Position numbers and translations under genes: made by a program. Positions 17,922 through 26,195 of a stretch of DNA of 64,000 nt are shown piece after piece. The notes under the pieces were generated by a model. It was not told where the DNA came from, searched no databases, and saw nothing but the letters and a program-made list of their open reading frames with translations. Every line of letters begins with the position of its first letter. The first letter of the stretch is position 1. The DNA is from Bacillus alkalicellulosilyticus (GTDB lineage Bacteria > Bacillota > Bacilli > Bacillales > Bacillaceae_F): NCBI RefSeq assembly GCF_002019795.1, contig NZ_KV917381.1, positions 192,001-256,000 of the forward strand, read 5' to 3'.

Positions 17922-19145
17922 ATGTCCAATATTACTGTAAAAATGTACCCTGCAAAAAATGGAGATTGTTTTTTAGTGTCACTTGGATTGGAAAATAAGA
18001 AGCATATTCTTATAGATTGTGGTTATATGGAGACTTATAGAAATTTTTTAAAACAAGATCTTATTAAAATAGCAAATAATGGTGAAGCAATAGATTTAAT
18101 GGTAATAACGCATATTGACCAGGATCATATTTTAGGTGCATTAGCATTTTTAGAAGAAAATAATGAATCTCCTTTTATAGAGATTAAGGAAATATGGCAT
18201 AATAGTTACAGACACTTACAATTTGAAAAAGAAAAGGTTCAGAAAATTACAGAGGAAGAATTAACTATTTTAAATAGGGAAGTAATATTGGGAAGTTCCT
18301 TTTTACAACAGCGAATAGACCATAGTAGAATCCGTAATGAGGAGATCAGTGCAAAGCAGGGCTCTATGTTAGCTGCTTTAATATTGGAAGGTGGATACTC
18401 TTGGAATAAATCATTTGATGGTAAGGCAGTGAACTGCGAAAACAAGAATCCCATTGAAAAGGATCAATATATTCTTACTTTATTATCACCTAACACAGAT
18501 AAACTAAAAAGATTATCTACCACATGGTTAAGAGAGCTAAGAAAACAAAAAATGAACTTTTTGTTGAGCAATGAGCGAATTTTCGATGATGCCTATGAAT
18601 TCTATTTGATTAGACAAGATGAACAAAAAATTGTAGAAAGTAATATCTCATCAGGTACTATTAAATATAATGAAAAAAGTATAGATAATATTGTTATGCA
18701 AAATTCAATAGAAAAAATTGATAATTCCGTAGTAAACGGTTCCTCAATTTCGTTTATCATTGAATACCAGAGTAAAAGATTGCTGTTTTTAGCAGACGCT
18801 CATCCAGACATTATTTACGATAACATTTCTAAATTAGAAGAGAAATACTTCGATTTGGTTAAATTGCCCCACCATGGAAGTAAAAGAAACATTACAAGAG
18901 ATCTTATAGAGAAATTAAACACTGAGGTATTCTTGATTTCAACTAATGGCGATAAACACGGACATCCTGATTTTGATTCACTAGCAAGTCTTCTTTATTA
19001 TCAAAGCCATAGACCGCAGAAGACACTTGTATTTAATTATGAGACAAATACTTCAAAAATATTTGATTATGCTAATTGGAAAGAGCACTACAACTATAAA
19101 GTTAAAATTTCTGATGGTACTTCCGCAACAATAGTTAAATTGTGA
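17922..19145 (+). CDS. Metallo-beta-lactamase-fold hydrolase, partner of the trypsin-NACHT protein
   Basis: A 407-residue protein of the ComEC/Rec2-type MBL branch. The start MSNITVKMYPAKNGDCFLVS is typical of that branch, followed by LIDCG, the metal motif THIDQDH (His64, Asp66, Asp68, His69), LFLADAH (Asp292), LPHHGSKRN (His317-His318) and DKHGHPD (His346, His348). All metal ligands look intact, so it should be a two-metal hydrolase, perhaps a nuclease or phosphodiesterase. No transmembrane segments, so it is not a ComEC transporter. ATG at 17922 follows AGGGGGG. It overlaps the regulatory region of the next gene, 11 nt separating stop and start, so both are one unit. MBL proteins pair with protease/STAND proteins in AVAST-like systems. 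Confidence 0.88.
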   Translation: MSNITVKMYPAKNGDCFLVSLGLENKKHILIDCGYMETYRNFLKQDLIKIANNGEAIDLMVITHIDQDHILGALAFLEENNESPFIEIKEIWHNSYRHLQFEKEKVQKITEEELTILNREVILGSSFLQQRIDHSRIRNEEISAKQGSMLAALILEGGYSWNKSFDGKAVNCENKNPIEKDQYILTLLSPNTDKLKRLSTTWLRELRKQKMNFLLSNERIFDDAYEFYLIRQDEQKIVESNISSGTIKYNEKSIDNIVMQNSIEKIDNSVVNGSSISFIIEYQSKRLLFLADAHPDIIYDNISKLEEKYFDLVKLPHHGSKRNITRDLIEKLNTEVFLISTNGDKHGHPDFDSLASLLYYQSHRPQKTLVFNYETNTSKIFDYANWKEHYNYKVKISDGTSATIVKL

Positions 19146-19156
19146 GGGGGATATGT

Positions 19157-22100
19157 ATGAAGGCTGAAATAAAGCAAGCCATTCCTAAATTAGTATGTGG
19201 TGAAGAAACTGCTACTGCTTTTTTGATTTCAGGAAATATAGCAATAACCGCCACGCACGCTCTTATTGATTTTTTCGATGAGGAAAAGCCTGTGAAGTTA
19301 TTCTTTAATGTGAATAATAAATTGGAGGAAGTTGAAGTAGACCCAATTATTCCCTATGAAGAGTGTATGAACCCCCAAATTATTGCATTGAGGTTAAATA
19401 AAGAGATAAAGGGTGTAGAACCGATAAAATGTATTGATTTTAAGTTTAACACCTCTTTGAAGTGTGAAACATTTGGATACCCGCCTGTAAGAAGGGAAGG
19501 GGGGACTTTTATTGATTTAAAGGTCAAAAATGAAGAATATGCAGAAAATTACAGCATCTTAAATTCAGATTGGAATATAGATTTAAGTAAGGACGATGAT
19601 ATTAAAGATTACAGAGGAGTATCTGGTGCTCCTTTAATATTAAATGGTTACGCTACTGCTGTCCTATTGAAACAAGTGGAGGAAGATGGAGAAACAAGTA
19701 GACTATCAGCAGTAAGTTTATATTTATATAAAAAATACTTTAATAGTATCGGAATAGATATTATTGAAAAAAGAAATGAACCGTATTACGAACCTTATCT
19801 CACTATGTTACAACACCAATTAGATCACCAGTTAGAAAATACGATCTTAAGAAAATTGAATAGGCAATCTAATAATGCGTTAGGTTTGGGGTTTACTTTT
19901 AAGTTTACTAATGATAACCGTCAGGGTGAAAAGCTAGAATCATATATTGAATTACTAAGTAGAGATGAATCTGCTGTTATACTTTCAGAACCAGGTGGGG
20001 GTAAAACATATCTACTGTCGATGTTGGCAAAAGATATGATTGAGAATCCATTAATTGAAAAAAATAAGGTGCCTATAATATTAAAAGCAAGAAAATGGAC
20101 AAGATCCTTTTCTAATATAGTCGAAGGAATACTAAAAGAGTTGAGGTACGCAATACCGAATATTGATGAAAAACAAGTAGAGCAAGATTTAATTGCTGGG
20201 AAGTTTTTGATACTTGTCGATGGTCTTGACGAAGTAACATCATCAGCAGATGTGCTAGTTGATGAGTTGATTAAGATATCTAAAATTAAGAACGCACATA
20301 TTTTTGTAACTTGTAGAAAAGAAAATTATTATAAGCAATTCTATACACATTTCTGTGAATATTCAATTGACGAATTAGATGATGAAATGATACGGGAATA
20401 TATTGAAAAGGAACTTAATTTATCAGGATGGAAAATATTGCGTAGTGTTGATGGTAATTTAAGAAGTCTTATAAAAAATCCCTTGTTTCTTTTTATGACT
20501 GTTTCAATTTTAAAAATAACTGGCGGCACATCTCTTCCAAAAAATAGGGCTGAACTATATGCTAGTTATATAAGATACCTTATAGAGGAAAGACATTATC
20601 AAAAGGGCTTAGTCAATCCTATTCAAATAGATGTATCGAGCAAGGAATTAATATTATCTGAGTATGCTAAGCGAACTTATAGAGATTTCCCTACTAGAGC
20701 AGAGTTTTCAGAATCTGTTTGTACATTTTTGCAAAGAGATAAAGTTGAAATAGTAAAACAAGAACTCCTCGATACCGGGTTAATAGTCGAAGAAAATGGT
20801 GACTTGAATTTCTTTCACCCATCATTCCATGAATACTTTTTTGCCTTAAAGATATCACAAGTATCAGACGATGAATTGGTAAAGTTTACAAAGAAATATA
20901 ACACTAATGACACATACTATGAAATCTTCATTTACTTAGCAGGATTGTTAAAGAAAGATAACAGGCAGAAAATATTTTTAGATTATCTCGAGAAGAACAA
21001 TTTGTTTTTATATAGAAGGTGCTTGGAGGCAAGGTTTGACTATAATAATCAGCTGAGAGAAACTTGGTCTAAAGAATATACACTTAGCTATTTTGAACAA
21101 GTTCGAAATAGCTATTTGGAAATTATTGAAAGTCATTTTAAATCCATTAAAAAATATTTCTATCCGTGGTACACGATAAAAGAAAAAGAAGTAAAAGTCC
21201 CTTTAAAAGTAATAATCGAAGGTAGTATGGACTTCAAAACACCAGCTATTGAATTTAGGTTTTTACTTACTCCGAAGACAAATAAAAAAGTACCCGAAAT
21301 AATATTAAGAGATTATACTGGCGGGCCTAGTATGTACACAAAAGATAGTAAAGGGAATGATGTAAGTGTACCGATAATGACTTTTAGTGGAGGGAACCAT
21401 TGGTTTCTAAACTTGCAGGCTACTGATATGGGAATCGATTCTGCACGAGAGGTTGCACTTTATTCTATAAAAAAGCAACTGGCTGATATTCTTGATAAAA
21501 AAACACTTTTTGATATAGAACCACCAGAAATGATCGTTATGCAAGTAGAGAAAAGTTTGCGGAGATTACCTCTTGAGCGTTTTTCTATGGTGGGTGAACA
21601 AAAAAAGAGAGGACCATCTCTTTATAAACATTCTATTGATCAAATAATTGATTTATTTTTAAAAAGGAATATTTTACAATATGCAGATTCACTATATAAC
21701 TCCATCTACTATAGTTCTGAAGAAGTAATACGGATGGTACTTTCATTGTTTAGGTTAAAAAAAATGGAGGTTGATCCAAAGAAGTATTTATTACCTGCCC
21801 CTGATATTGACTGGGAGCAATTAAAAAAGAGTCGAGGGTATATTTGGGAGGTATGGAGCGACCAACAACTAGGTAATGTAATTGCTAGTTTCTATGAGCA
21901 TTATCAAAACTCATATAGATTTCTGGTAGAAAATTATTTTTCATCTTTAAAGGAATTCCTTCCCTTTTACGCAATGGGTCCATTAAGATTTAATATTAGT
22001 TTTTATAGGGAGGAGGATTTTGGAGGTGGTGTTGAGGTAACCTGGGAGCCGGTTAGTGATATAAGTAAGAGTAAACCTTCAATTGTCCAAATACCACATA

Positions 22101-22309
22101 GAAATGACCAATTTGGTCCAAAAAAAGATGAGGAAGATTTTAAAAAAACAAATGAGGCATTATCAAAATTGGGAAGAAAGAGTCTTCCGTTTTTTAGCAG
22201 TAGCAACTCCGCTCTTAGTATGTATATTCGAGATGATGATGAACTAAGGAAAAAGGTTTATGAGCAAATAAAGAAAGATTTAAGTTATGTAGTGGGTGAT
22301 ATGAAGTGA
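19157..22309 (+). CDS. Trypsin-like protease fused to a NACHT NTPase, NLR-like anti-phage candidate
   Basis: A 1050-residue protein. Residues 1-200 resemble a trypsin-fold serine protease: TATHAL with His34, and GVSGAP with Ser156. Residues about 255-600 form a NACHT-type STAND NTPase: Walker A EPGGGKT at 278-284, Walker B LILVDGLDE at 351-359, FVTCRKEN, and a winged-helix-like part ending FFHPSFHEYFFAL. Residues 645-785 and 912-1048 appear to be two copies of one domain. ATG at 19157 with GAGGGGG 6 nt upstream is chosen over the GTG at 19142 inside that site. The layout (effector, NTPase switch, C-terminal sensor) is that of bacterial NLR-like proteins. Likely action: phage recognition, oligomerisation, proteolysis and cell shutdown, by inference. 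Confidence 0.88.
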   Translation: MKAEIKQAIPKLVCGEETATAFLISGNIAITATHALIDFFDEEKPVKLFFNVNNKLEEVEVDPIIPYEECMNPQIIALRLNKEIKGVEPIKCIDFKFNTSLKCETFGYPPVRREGGTFIDLKVKNEEYAENYSILNSDWNIDLSKDDDIKDYRGVSGAPLILNGYATAVLLKQVEEDGETSRLSAVSLYLYKKYFNSIGIDIIEKRNEPYYEPYLTMLQHQLDHQLENTILRKLNRQSNNALGLGFTFKFTNDNRQGEKLESYIELLSRDESAVILSEPGGGKTYLLSMLAKDMIENPLIEKNKVPIILKARKWTRSFSNIVEGILKELRYAIPNIDEKQVEQDLIAGKFLILVDGLDEVTSSADVLVDELIKISKIKNAHIFVTCRKENYYKQFYTHFCEYSIDELDDEMIREYIEKELNLSGWKILRSVDGNLRSLIKNPLFLFMTVSILKITGGTSLPKNRAELYASYIRYLIEERHYQKGLVNPIQIDVSSKELILSEYAKRTYRDFPTRAEFSESVCTFLQRDKVEIVKQELLDTGLIVEENGDLNFFHPSFHEYFFALKISQVSDDELVKFTKKYNTNDTYYEIFIYLAGLLKKDNRQKIFLDYLEKNNLFLYRRCLEARFDYNNQLRETWSKEYTLSYFEQVRNSYLEIIESHFKSIKKYFYPWYTIKEKEVKVPLKVIIEGSMDFKTPAIEFRFLLTPKTNKKVPEIILRDYTGGPSMYTKDSKGNDVSVPIMTFSGGNHWFLNLQATDMGIDSAREVALYSIKKQLADILDKKTLFDIEPPEMIVMQVEKSLRRLPLERFSMVGEQKKRGPSLYKHSIDQIIDLFLKRNILQYADSLYNSIYYSSEEVIRMVLSLFRLKKMEVDPKKYLLPAPDIDWEQLKKSRGYIWEVWSDQQLGNVIASFYEHYQNSYRFLVENYFSSLKEFLPFYAMGPLRFNISFYREEDFGGGVEVTWEPVSDISKSKPSIVQIPHRNDQFGPKKDEEDFKKTNEALSKLGRKSLPFFSSSNSALSMYIRDDDELRKKVYEQIKKDLSYVVGDMK

Positions 22310-22837
22310 TGGGGAACTTATTTTATTAAATATTCCTTTTCTCTTTTAAGTCTTCCTGTTACTTTCTCGGTTTCCATGCAAAATTGATGGTTCGTTATCA
22401 AGGGTAATCTGGAGAATATAAAAACATTTGGTCAAGTAATTGGTGAGAAAAAATATGGTGTAAGAAAGTATAGAAAAAGCTTATATAGTAAATATAAACT
22501 ACCAAAGAAAAGGCAAAGCAGGATAAGGAACTTTAAACTTTTGCGGAGAATTCTACGACTATTCGAAAAAGAATTTAAATCTAACAACTTTATGGCATAT
22601 TTAATTAAAAATCATTGAAATAATTCAAAAACAACTCATAATACCTAAATCAAAAGAGTCGAGTATCTAGTTAACGGTGGCTAAATTATTTTATCCTTAT
22701 GAAATACTATATGATACAATACGGGAAATCTTTTCATAAGTTAACTGTTAATAAGTCATAATTTTGGAATTACTTATTTAAAATAAATGAGGTAAACTGC
22801 ATTATCTAAATGTTAAGTGAAAAAATAAAAAAGTTTA

Positions 22838-23056
22838 TGCTAACATTTGCTAACGCATTTAAGTAAAAACTGTAACATCTCGTTAAAGATGTTACAGTTA
22901 GAAAATCCCAAAACGTTGATTTACCGCACTTTTGGTACACAACATGAAAGATGTTACAACTTATCATATTGTGGGCGGCATGATGTAATGACCGTTCAAC
23001 ACCTTGTTATATAAGGGTTTTGAAGATGTTTGCTAACAAAATGCTAACATTAGGTA
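22838..23056. repeat. Direct GCTAAC repeats around a 13-bp hairpin, att-like
   Basis: ATGCTAACATTTGCTAAC near 22839-22856 recurs with the halves swapped as TTTGCTAACAAAATGCTAAC near 23029-23048. Between them lie AACTGTAACATCT (22868-22880) and its inverted partner (22887-22899) with a 6-nt loop, and a third copy of AAAGATGTTACA at 22947-22958. There is no T-run, so it is not a terminator. Arrays like this are seen at attachment sites and at the 3' ends of tyrosine integrase genes of Bacillus elements. No integrase gene is present, so it may be a scar or a remote att site. Confidence 0.45.
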
Positions 23057-23064
23057 TATAAAAG

Positions 23065-23091
23065 AGGCTTCTCATTTGAGAAGCCTTTTTA
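23065..23091 (+). terminator. Strong rho-independent terminator
   Basis: AGGCTTCTC (23065-23073) and GAGAAGCCT (23078-23086) form a perfect 9-bp stem with a 4-nt loop and run into TTTTT. No intact gene precedes it closely, which suggests that the gene it once served was lost. Confidence 0.8.
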
Positions 23092-23391
23092 GTTCTTGTT
23101 ATAGACTGGCTTGATTACAACATTAAAGTTTGTCACCTCGGATTATATTAAATAAGATCAGTTTCCTCTCTAATAGAAAAAGCCTGTGGGGTAACTTTTG
23201 TATTACGTAGTAGACGGATACTGCGCAACAAATACTTTCTTTTCAGTCGAAGGCTCAGAGAAGTCTCTCTAAGCCATTTTGGTGTAAGATATGGAAGATT
23301 TTTCTTGTGCATATTAAGTTTTCAAGTTAGTACAACGCCTAAGCGCTTAAATAAATTCTTCATCCCTATTTTTCAATCGTTAGTCGGATAT

Positions 23392-24174
23392 TTATAATGG
23401 TAAATCTTTTCGCTTAAAAACAACAACGCCGATGATATAGAGAACAAGGCTTATTCCAACAAGTATGAATAAGTGACCTCCATAACTTCCGCTTTGAATG
23501 ATGGCAGTGGAATCATATAGAGTGATAATACTAACATTTCTAAGGAATTCCAGACTGTCATTCATTCCAGAAAGCATAGTCGTTGCAAAGAAAAACACTG
23601 TAAGTCCTGCACCCAGTGCAAGGGAATAGCTTGAACGGTTGAATAAACAAGATGCAAAAAAAGTAATGCTGCTAATGGCTAAATTCAATACTAGAGATCC
23701 TAATGTTAGCATGAAGAATTTTTTTACAGGTAATTCACCAGGCTGGACTAGCTCTGCCACACCGTATCCTACAACAAATATCAACTCGAACATTACCACT
23801 AGTGACGAAACAAAAAAGATGATACATGTAAAAGTGTATTGTGTTCTTGTGATAGGATTAGATAAATGAAAGGCCATGCTACCTTTATCTACTTGCTCTG
23901 CTATTAGTTTATTTCCAATAATAATGGAATAAATCATGGCAAAGATGAGGACGAAGTTTCCAAAATATTGATTTGCTACAAAGGCAATTAAGGTAGTTAT
24001 ATCACCTAATGGATTTACAGGAGCATCCATGCTTGTTTGGGCAATATCCTGCATAGTTTCCGGAGTGAAAACACTCATAACAATCGCTATTAACAGAGAA
24101 AGTGCTCCTGCAATAATACAGAATACTTTTAAATTTGATTTTACTAAGTGGATAAATAAAGACTTTTTAAACAT
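23392..24174 (-). CDS. ABC-2 type exporter permease
   Basis: A 260-residue integral membrane protein with about six hydrophobic segments, beginning near residue 17 (VFCIIAGALSLLIAIVMSVF) and ending with a C-terminal helix LFILVGISLVLYIIGVVVF. It fits the ABC-2 permease class that moves lipids, antibiotics or peptides outward. It lies immediately downstream of the ATP-binding gene and overlaps it by 8 bp, so the two make one transporter. The TetR regulator divergent from the pair suggests drug-responsive expression. Substrate unknown. Confidence 0.85.
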   Translation of the reverse strand: MFKKSLFIHLVKSNLKVFCIIAGALSLLIAIVMSVFTPETMQDIAQTSMDAPVNPLGDITTLIAFVANQYFGNFVLIFAMIYSIIIGNKLIAEQVDKGSMAFHLSNPITRTQYTFTCIIFFVSSLVVMFELIFVVGYGVAELVQPGELPVKKFFMLTLGSLVLNLAISSITFFASCLFNRSSYSLALGAGLTVFFFATTMLSGMNDSLEFLRNVSIITLYDSTAIIQSGSYGGHLFILVGISLVLYIIGVVVFKRKDLPL

Positions 24175-25072
24175 GCTCTTGATTCTCTCCTTTATATAAA
24201 TTCATAAAATGATCTTCTAATGAGTTCTTCATTTCACGAAACGATGTTACCTCTCTTTTAGACAGGGCACGTATTAATTCGTTAATTTGATTGTCTTCTA
24301 TCTCTACAGTAACCTGTAAAGTTTCCATTTCCTTCTTTTTAATGACGAAATTTTCTTTTAAAATAGATTCGAAATCTGGTAGTTTTTTAAACATAATTAT
24401 AAATGTGCATTTACTGAAATGCTTAAAATCTTGAGAGTTCATTACTGAAATGATTTTACCTTGCTTAATCATTGCAATAGTATCGCATGTTCCCTCAATC
24501 TCCTCAAATAGATGAGAAGACATTAGGATACTTTTCCCCTTGTTTTTTTCCTGATGTATTAATTTTACAAACATGGATTGCATAAGTGGATCAAGCCCTG
24601 TTGTTGGCTCGTCTAGAATAAGAATCTGAGGATCATGCATGAATGCACAGATAATCCCAACCTTTTGTTTCATTCCTTTAGACATTCGTTTTATTTGTGC
24701 TGATGGATCTAAGTCGAACATTTCTATTAACTGATTCGCCTTTGTCATGTCACGGAGACCACGCATTTTAGCTGCATGCCATATGAGCTGTGTACCAGTC
24801 ATGTTCTCAGGAAAAGCAATCTCTGCAGGTAAATAACCAAGATGTTTTTGAATCTCTTTTGGTTGATTCCAACAATCTAAATTTAAAATTGTAGATTTTC
24901 CACTTTGAGGTTTGATAAATCCTAATAGGTGACGAATCGTAGTAGTTTTACCAGCACCGTTAGGACCTAAAAAGCCAAAAACTTCCCCTTCCTCAATTTT
25001 AAGGGATACATCAAAAATACCCTTATTGTTTCCGTAATCTTTTGTAAGATGTTGGATGCTTATTATTGTCAT
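24167..25072 (-). CDS. ABC transporter ATP-binding protein
   Basis: A 301-residue ATPase with Walker A GPNGAGKTT near residue 36, Q-loop region, signature MSKGMKQK, Walker B ILILDEPTTGLD and switch MSSHLFEE. The C-terminal 80 residues form the extra domain common in exporters of the bacitracin or multidrug type. It energises the permease encoded directly downstream. Its promoter region is shared with the divergent TetR-family gene, and symmetric sites there are probable operators. Confidence 0.92.
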   Translation of the reverse strand: MTIISIQHLTKDYGNNKGIFDVSLKIEEGEVFGFLGPNGAGKTTTIRHLLGFIKPQSGKSTILNLDCWNQPKEIQKHLGYLPAEIAFPENMTGTQLIWHAAKMRGLRDMTKANQLIEMFDLDPSAQIKRMSKGMKQKVGIICAFMHDPQILILDEPTTGLDPLMQSMFVKLIHQEKNKGKSILMSSHLFEEIEGTCDTIAMIKQGKIISVMNSQDFKHFSKCTFIIMFKKLPDFESILKENFVIKKKEMETLQVTVEIEDNQINELIRALSKREVTSFREMKNSLEDHFMNLYKGENQEHV

Positions 25073-25104
25073 TTAAATCACCACGCCAATTCTCCTTTAT
25101 TTAT

Positions 25105-25181
25105 CCGACAACATGTCGTACGATGTAAGTGTATTATGGATTAATATCTCTATCAACCGACATTCGTAGTACAACTGTCGG
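25105..25181. promoter_or_regulatory. Probable TetR operators in the divergent promoter region
   Basis: CCGACA (25157-25162) and TGTCGG (25176-25181) form an inverted repeat with a 13-nt centre. A second, tighter site CCGACAACATGTCG starts at 25105 and runs into the palindrome TCGTACGA (25116-25123). The shared half-site CGACA/TGTCG in both, between the ABC genes and the TetR gene, is what a TetR dimer would bind. This would control the exporter and the regulator itself. Confidence 0.6.
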
Positions 25182-25209
25182 ATTTCGAGAGACTAGTGGA
25201 GGGAGAAAG

Positions 25210-25770
25210 ATGAAAAAGAAGCCAGAAATAACTGCACAAACAAAACAAAATTTAATAGATGCCTTCTGGGAGATTTATTGCACTAAGCGAATAGAAAAAA
25301 TTACAATAAAGGAAATTACAACGAGAGCAGGGTATAATCGATCCACATTTTATGAGTACTTTACCGATGTTTACGATGTCTTGGCGCAATTGGAAGACAC
25401 TTTAATTTCCAATCTACAAGAGTTGCCTATCCAGCAATTATCCACTTCAGATACACTCCCGTTTGAAGCAATTGTCAGCATGTATTCACACCACCGCAAA
25501 TATCTCATGGTCCTGTTAGGAGATCATGGAGACCCAGCCTTTCAGGGGAGAATTAAAGCAAGCATGAAACCCATGATGAAAGAGATCCTAATTGCACGAG
25601 GAGCGACAGACAGCTTTAAGCTGGATTATACGTTGGAATATGCCTTATCCGCTATGATAGGCGTACTAAGCTATTGGTTTAACCAAGAAAATGCTCCATC
25701 TATTGAAAAATTGATGGCGTTGTTAGGGGAACTTTCTAGTGAAGGTGTTATGAAGAAGTTAATGGGGTGA
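25210..25770 (+). CDS. TetR/AcrR-family transcriptional regulator
   Basis: A 186-residue regulator starting at ATG 25210, preceded by GGAGGGAG; the longer frame from 25129 runs through the operator region and is rejected. The N-terminal helix-turn-helix reads ITIKEITTRAGYNRSTFYEYF, typical of TetR. The rest is a helical ligand-binding domain (YALSAMIGVLSYWF, ending with ELSSEGVMKKLMG). It is transcribed away from the ABC exporter genes, with symmetric operator candidates between them, so it most likely represses the exporter until a drug or lipid is bound. Confidence 0.9.
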   Translation: MKKKPEITAQTKQNLIDAFWEIYCTKRIEKITIKEITTRAGYNRSTFYEYFTDVYDVLAQLEDTLISNLQELPIQQLSTSDTLPFEAIVSMYSHHRKYLMVLLGDHGDPAFQGRIKASMKPMMKEILIARGATDSFKLDYTLEYALSAMIGVLSYWFNQENAPSIEKLMALLGELSSEGVMKKLMG

Positions 25771-26195
25771 AGTTGAGTGGTATTATTTTTGGATAGTGTA
25801 GCCATAATTTAAAAGGAAACTTTCGGCTAATTGAGGATGATAGCAGACAATAGTCAACAAATATACTTAAGCTACAGGGGCTGATTTCTTTAACAAAGGA
25901 ACGCTTTTTTGGGGGATATTTATCGTTGAATGCTTTAAATTGTGAATAAATAGACTCAAACTAAAGGGAGAGCGTTAGTGAAAAGAGCAAATACATCTGA
26001 TCATTAACAATCTGGCGTTTTCTAAAAAGGAAAAGCGTCTTTTTTGGTTTTTAGGCTATTATTGTGAGGTAACTCTTATTTCGCAGTACAACCATACTCG
26101 AAAAAAGTTTTCTCTAATTGACCTTTAAGTAATAGTTTAATAGAATTAATTCAGAATATTTTAACTTTAGAGTGTTGATTATGGGGGGTATTAAT
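25771..26195. other. Intergenic stretch with a weak hairpin
   Basis: About 425 bases with no supported gene. A short coding-like remnant (reading GLISLTKERFFGGYLSLNAL near 25880-25945) has no start. A hairpin-like GCGTTTTC...GAAAAGCG followed by TCTTTTTT at about 26013-26045 may be a terminator of the TetR gene or of an older gene. Confidence 0.4.

Larger units (their letters stand above)
22310..23391. other. Gene-free right flank of the island
   Basis: About 1.08 kb with no supported gene. An open frame without a start codon (22388-22618) reads as a basic, coding-like peptide ending in FKSNNFMAYLIKNH and may be the tail of a lost gene. Further on are repeated GCTAAC motifs, a 13-bp hairpin and a terminator, listed separately. 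The last 300 bases before the ABC permease gene hold no recognisable feature. The stretch marks the change from defence cargo to chromosomal transport genes and is a candidate island boundary. Confidence 0.5.
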
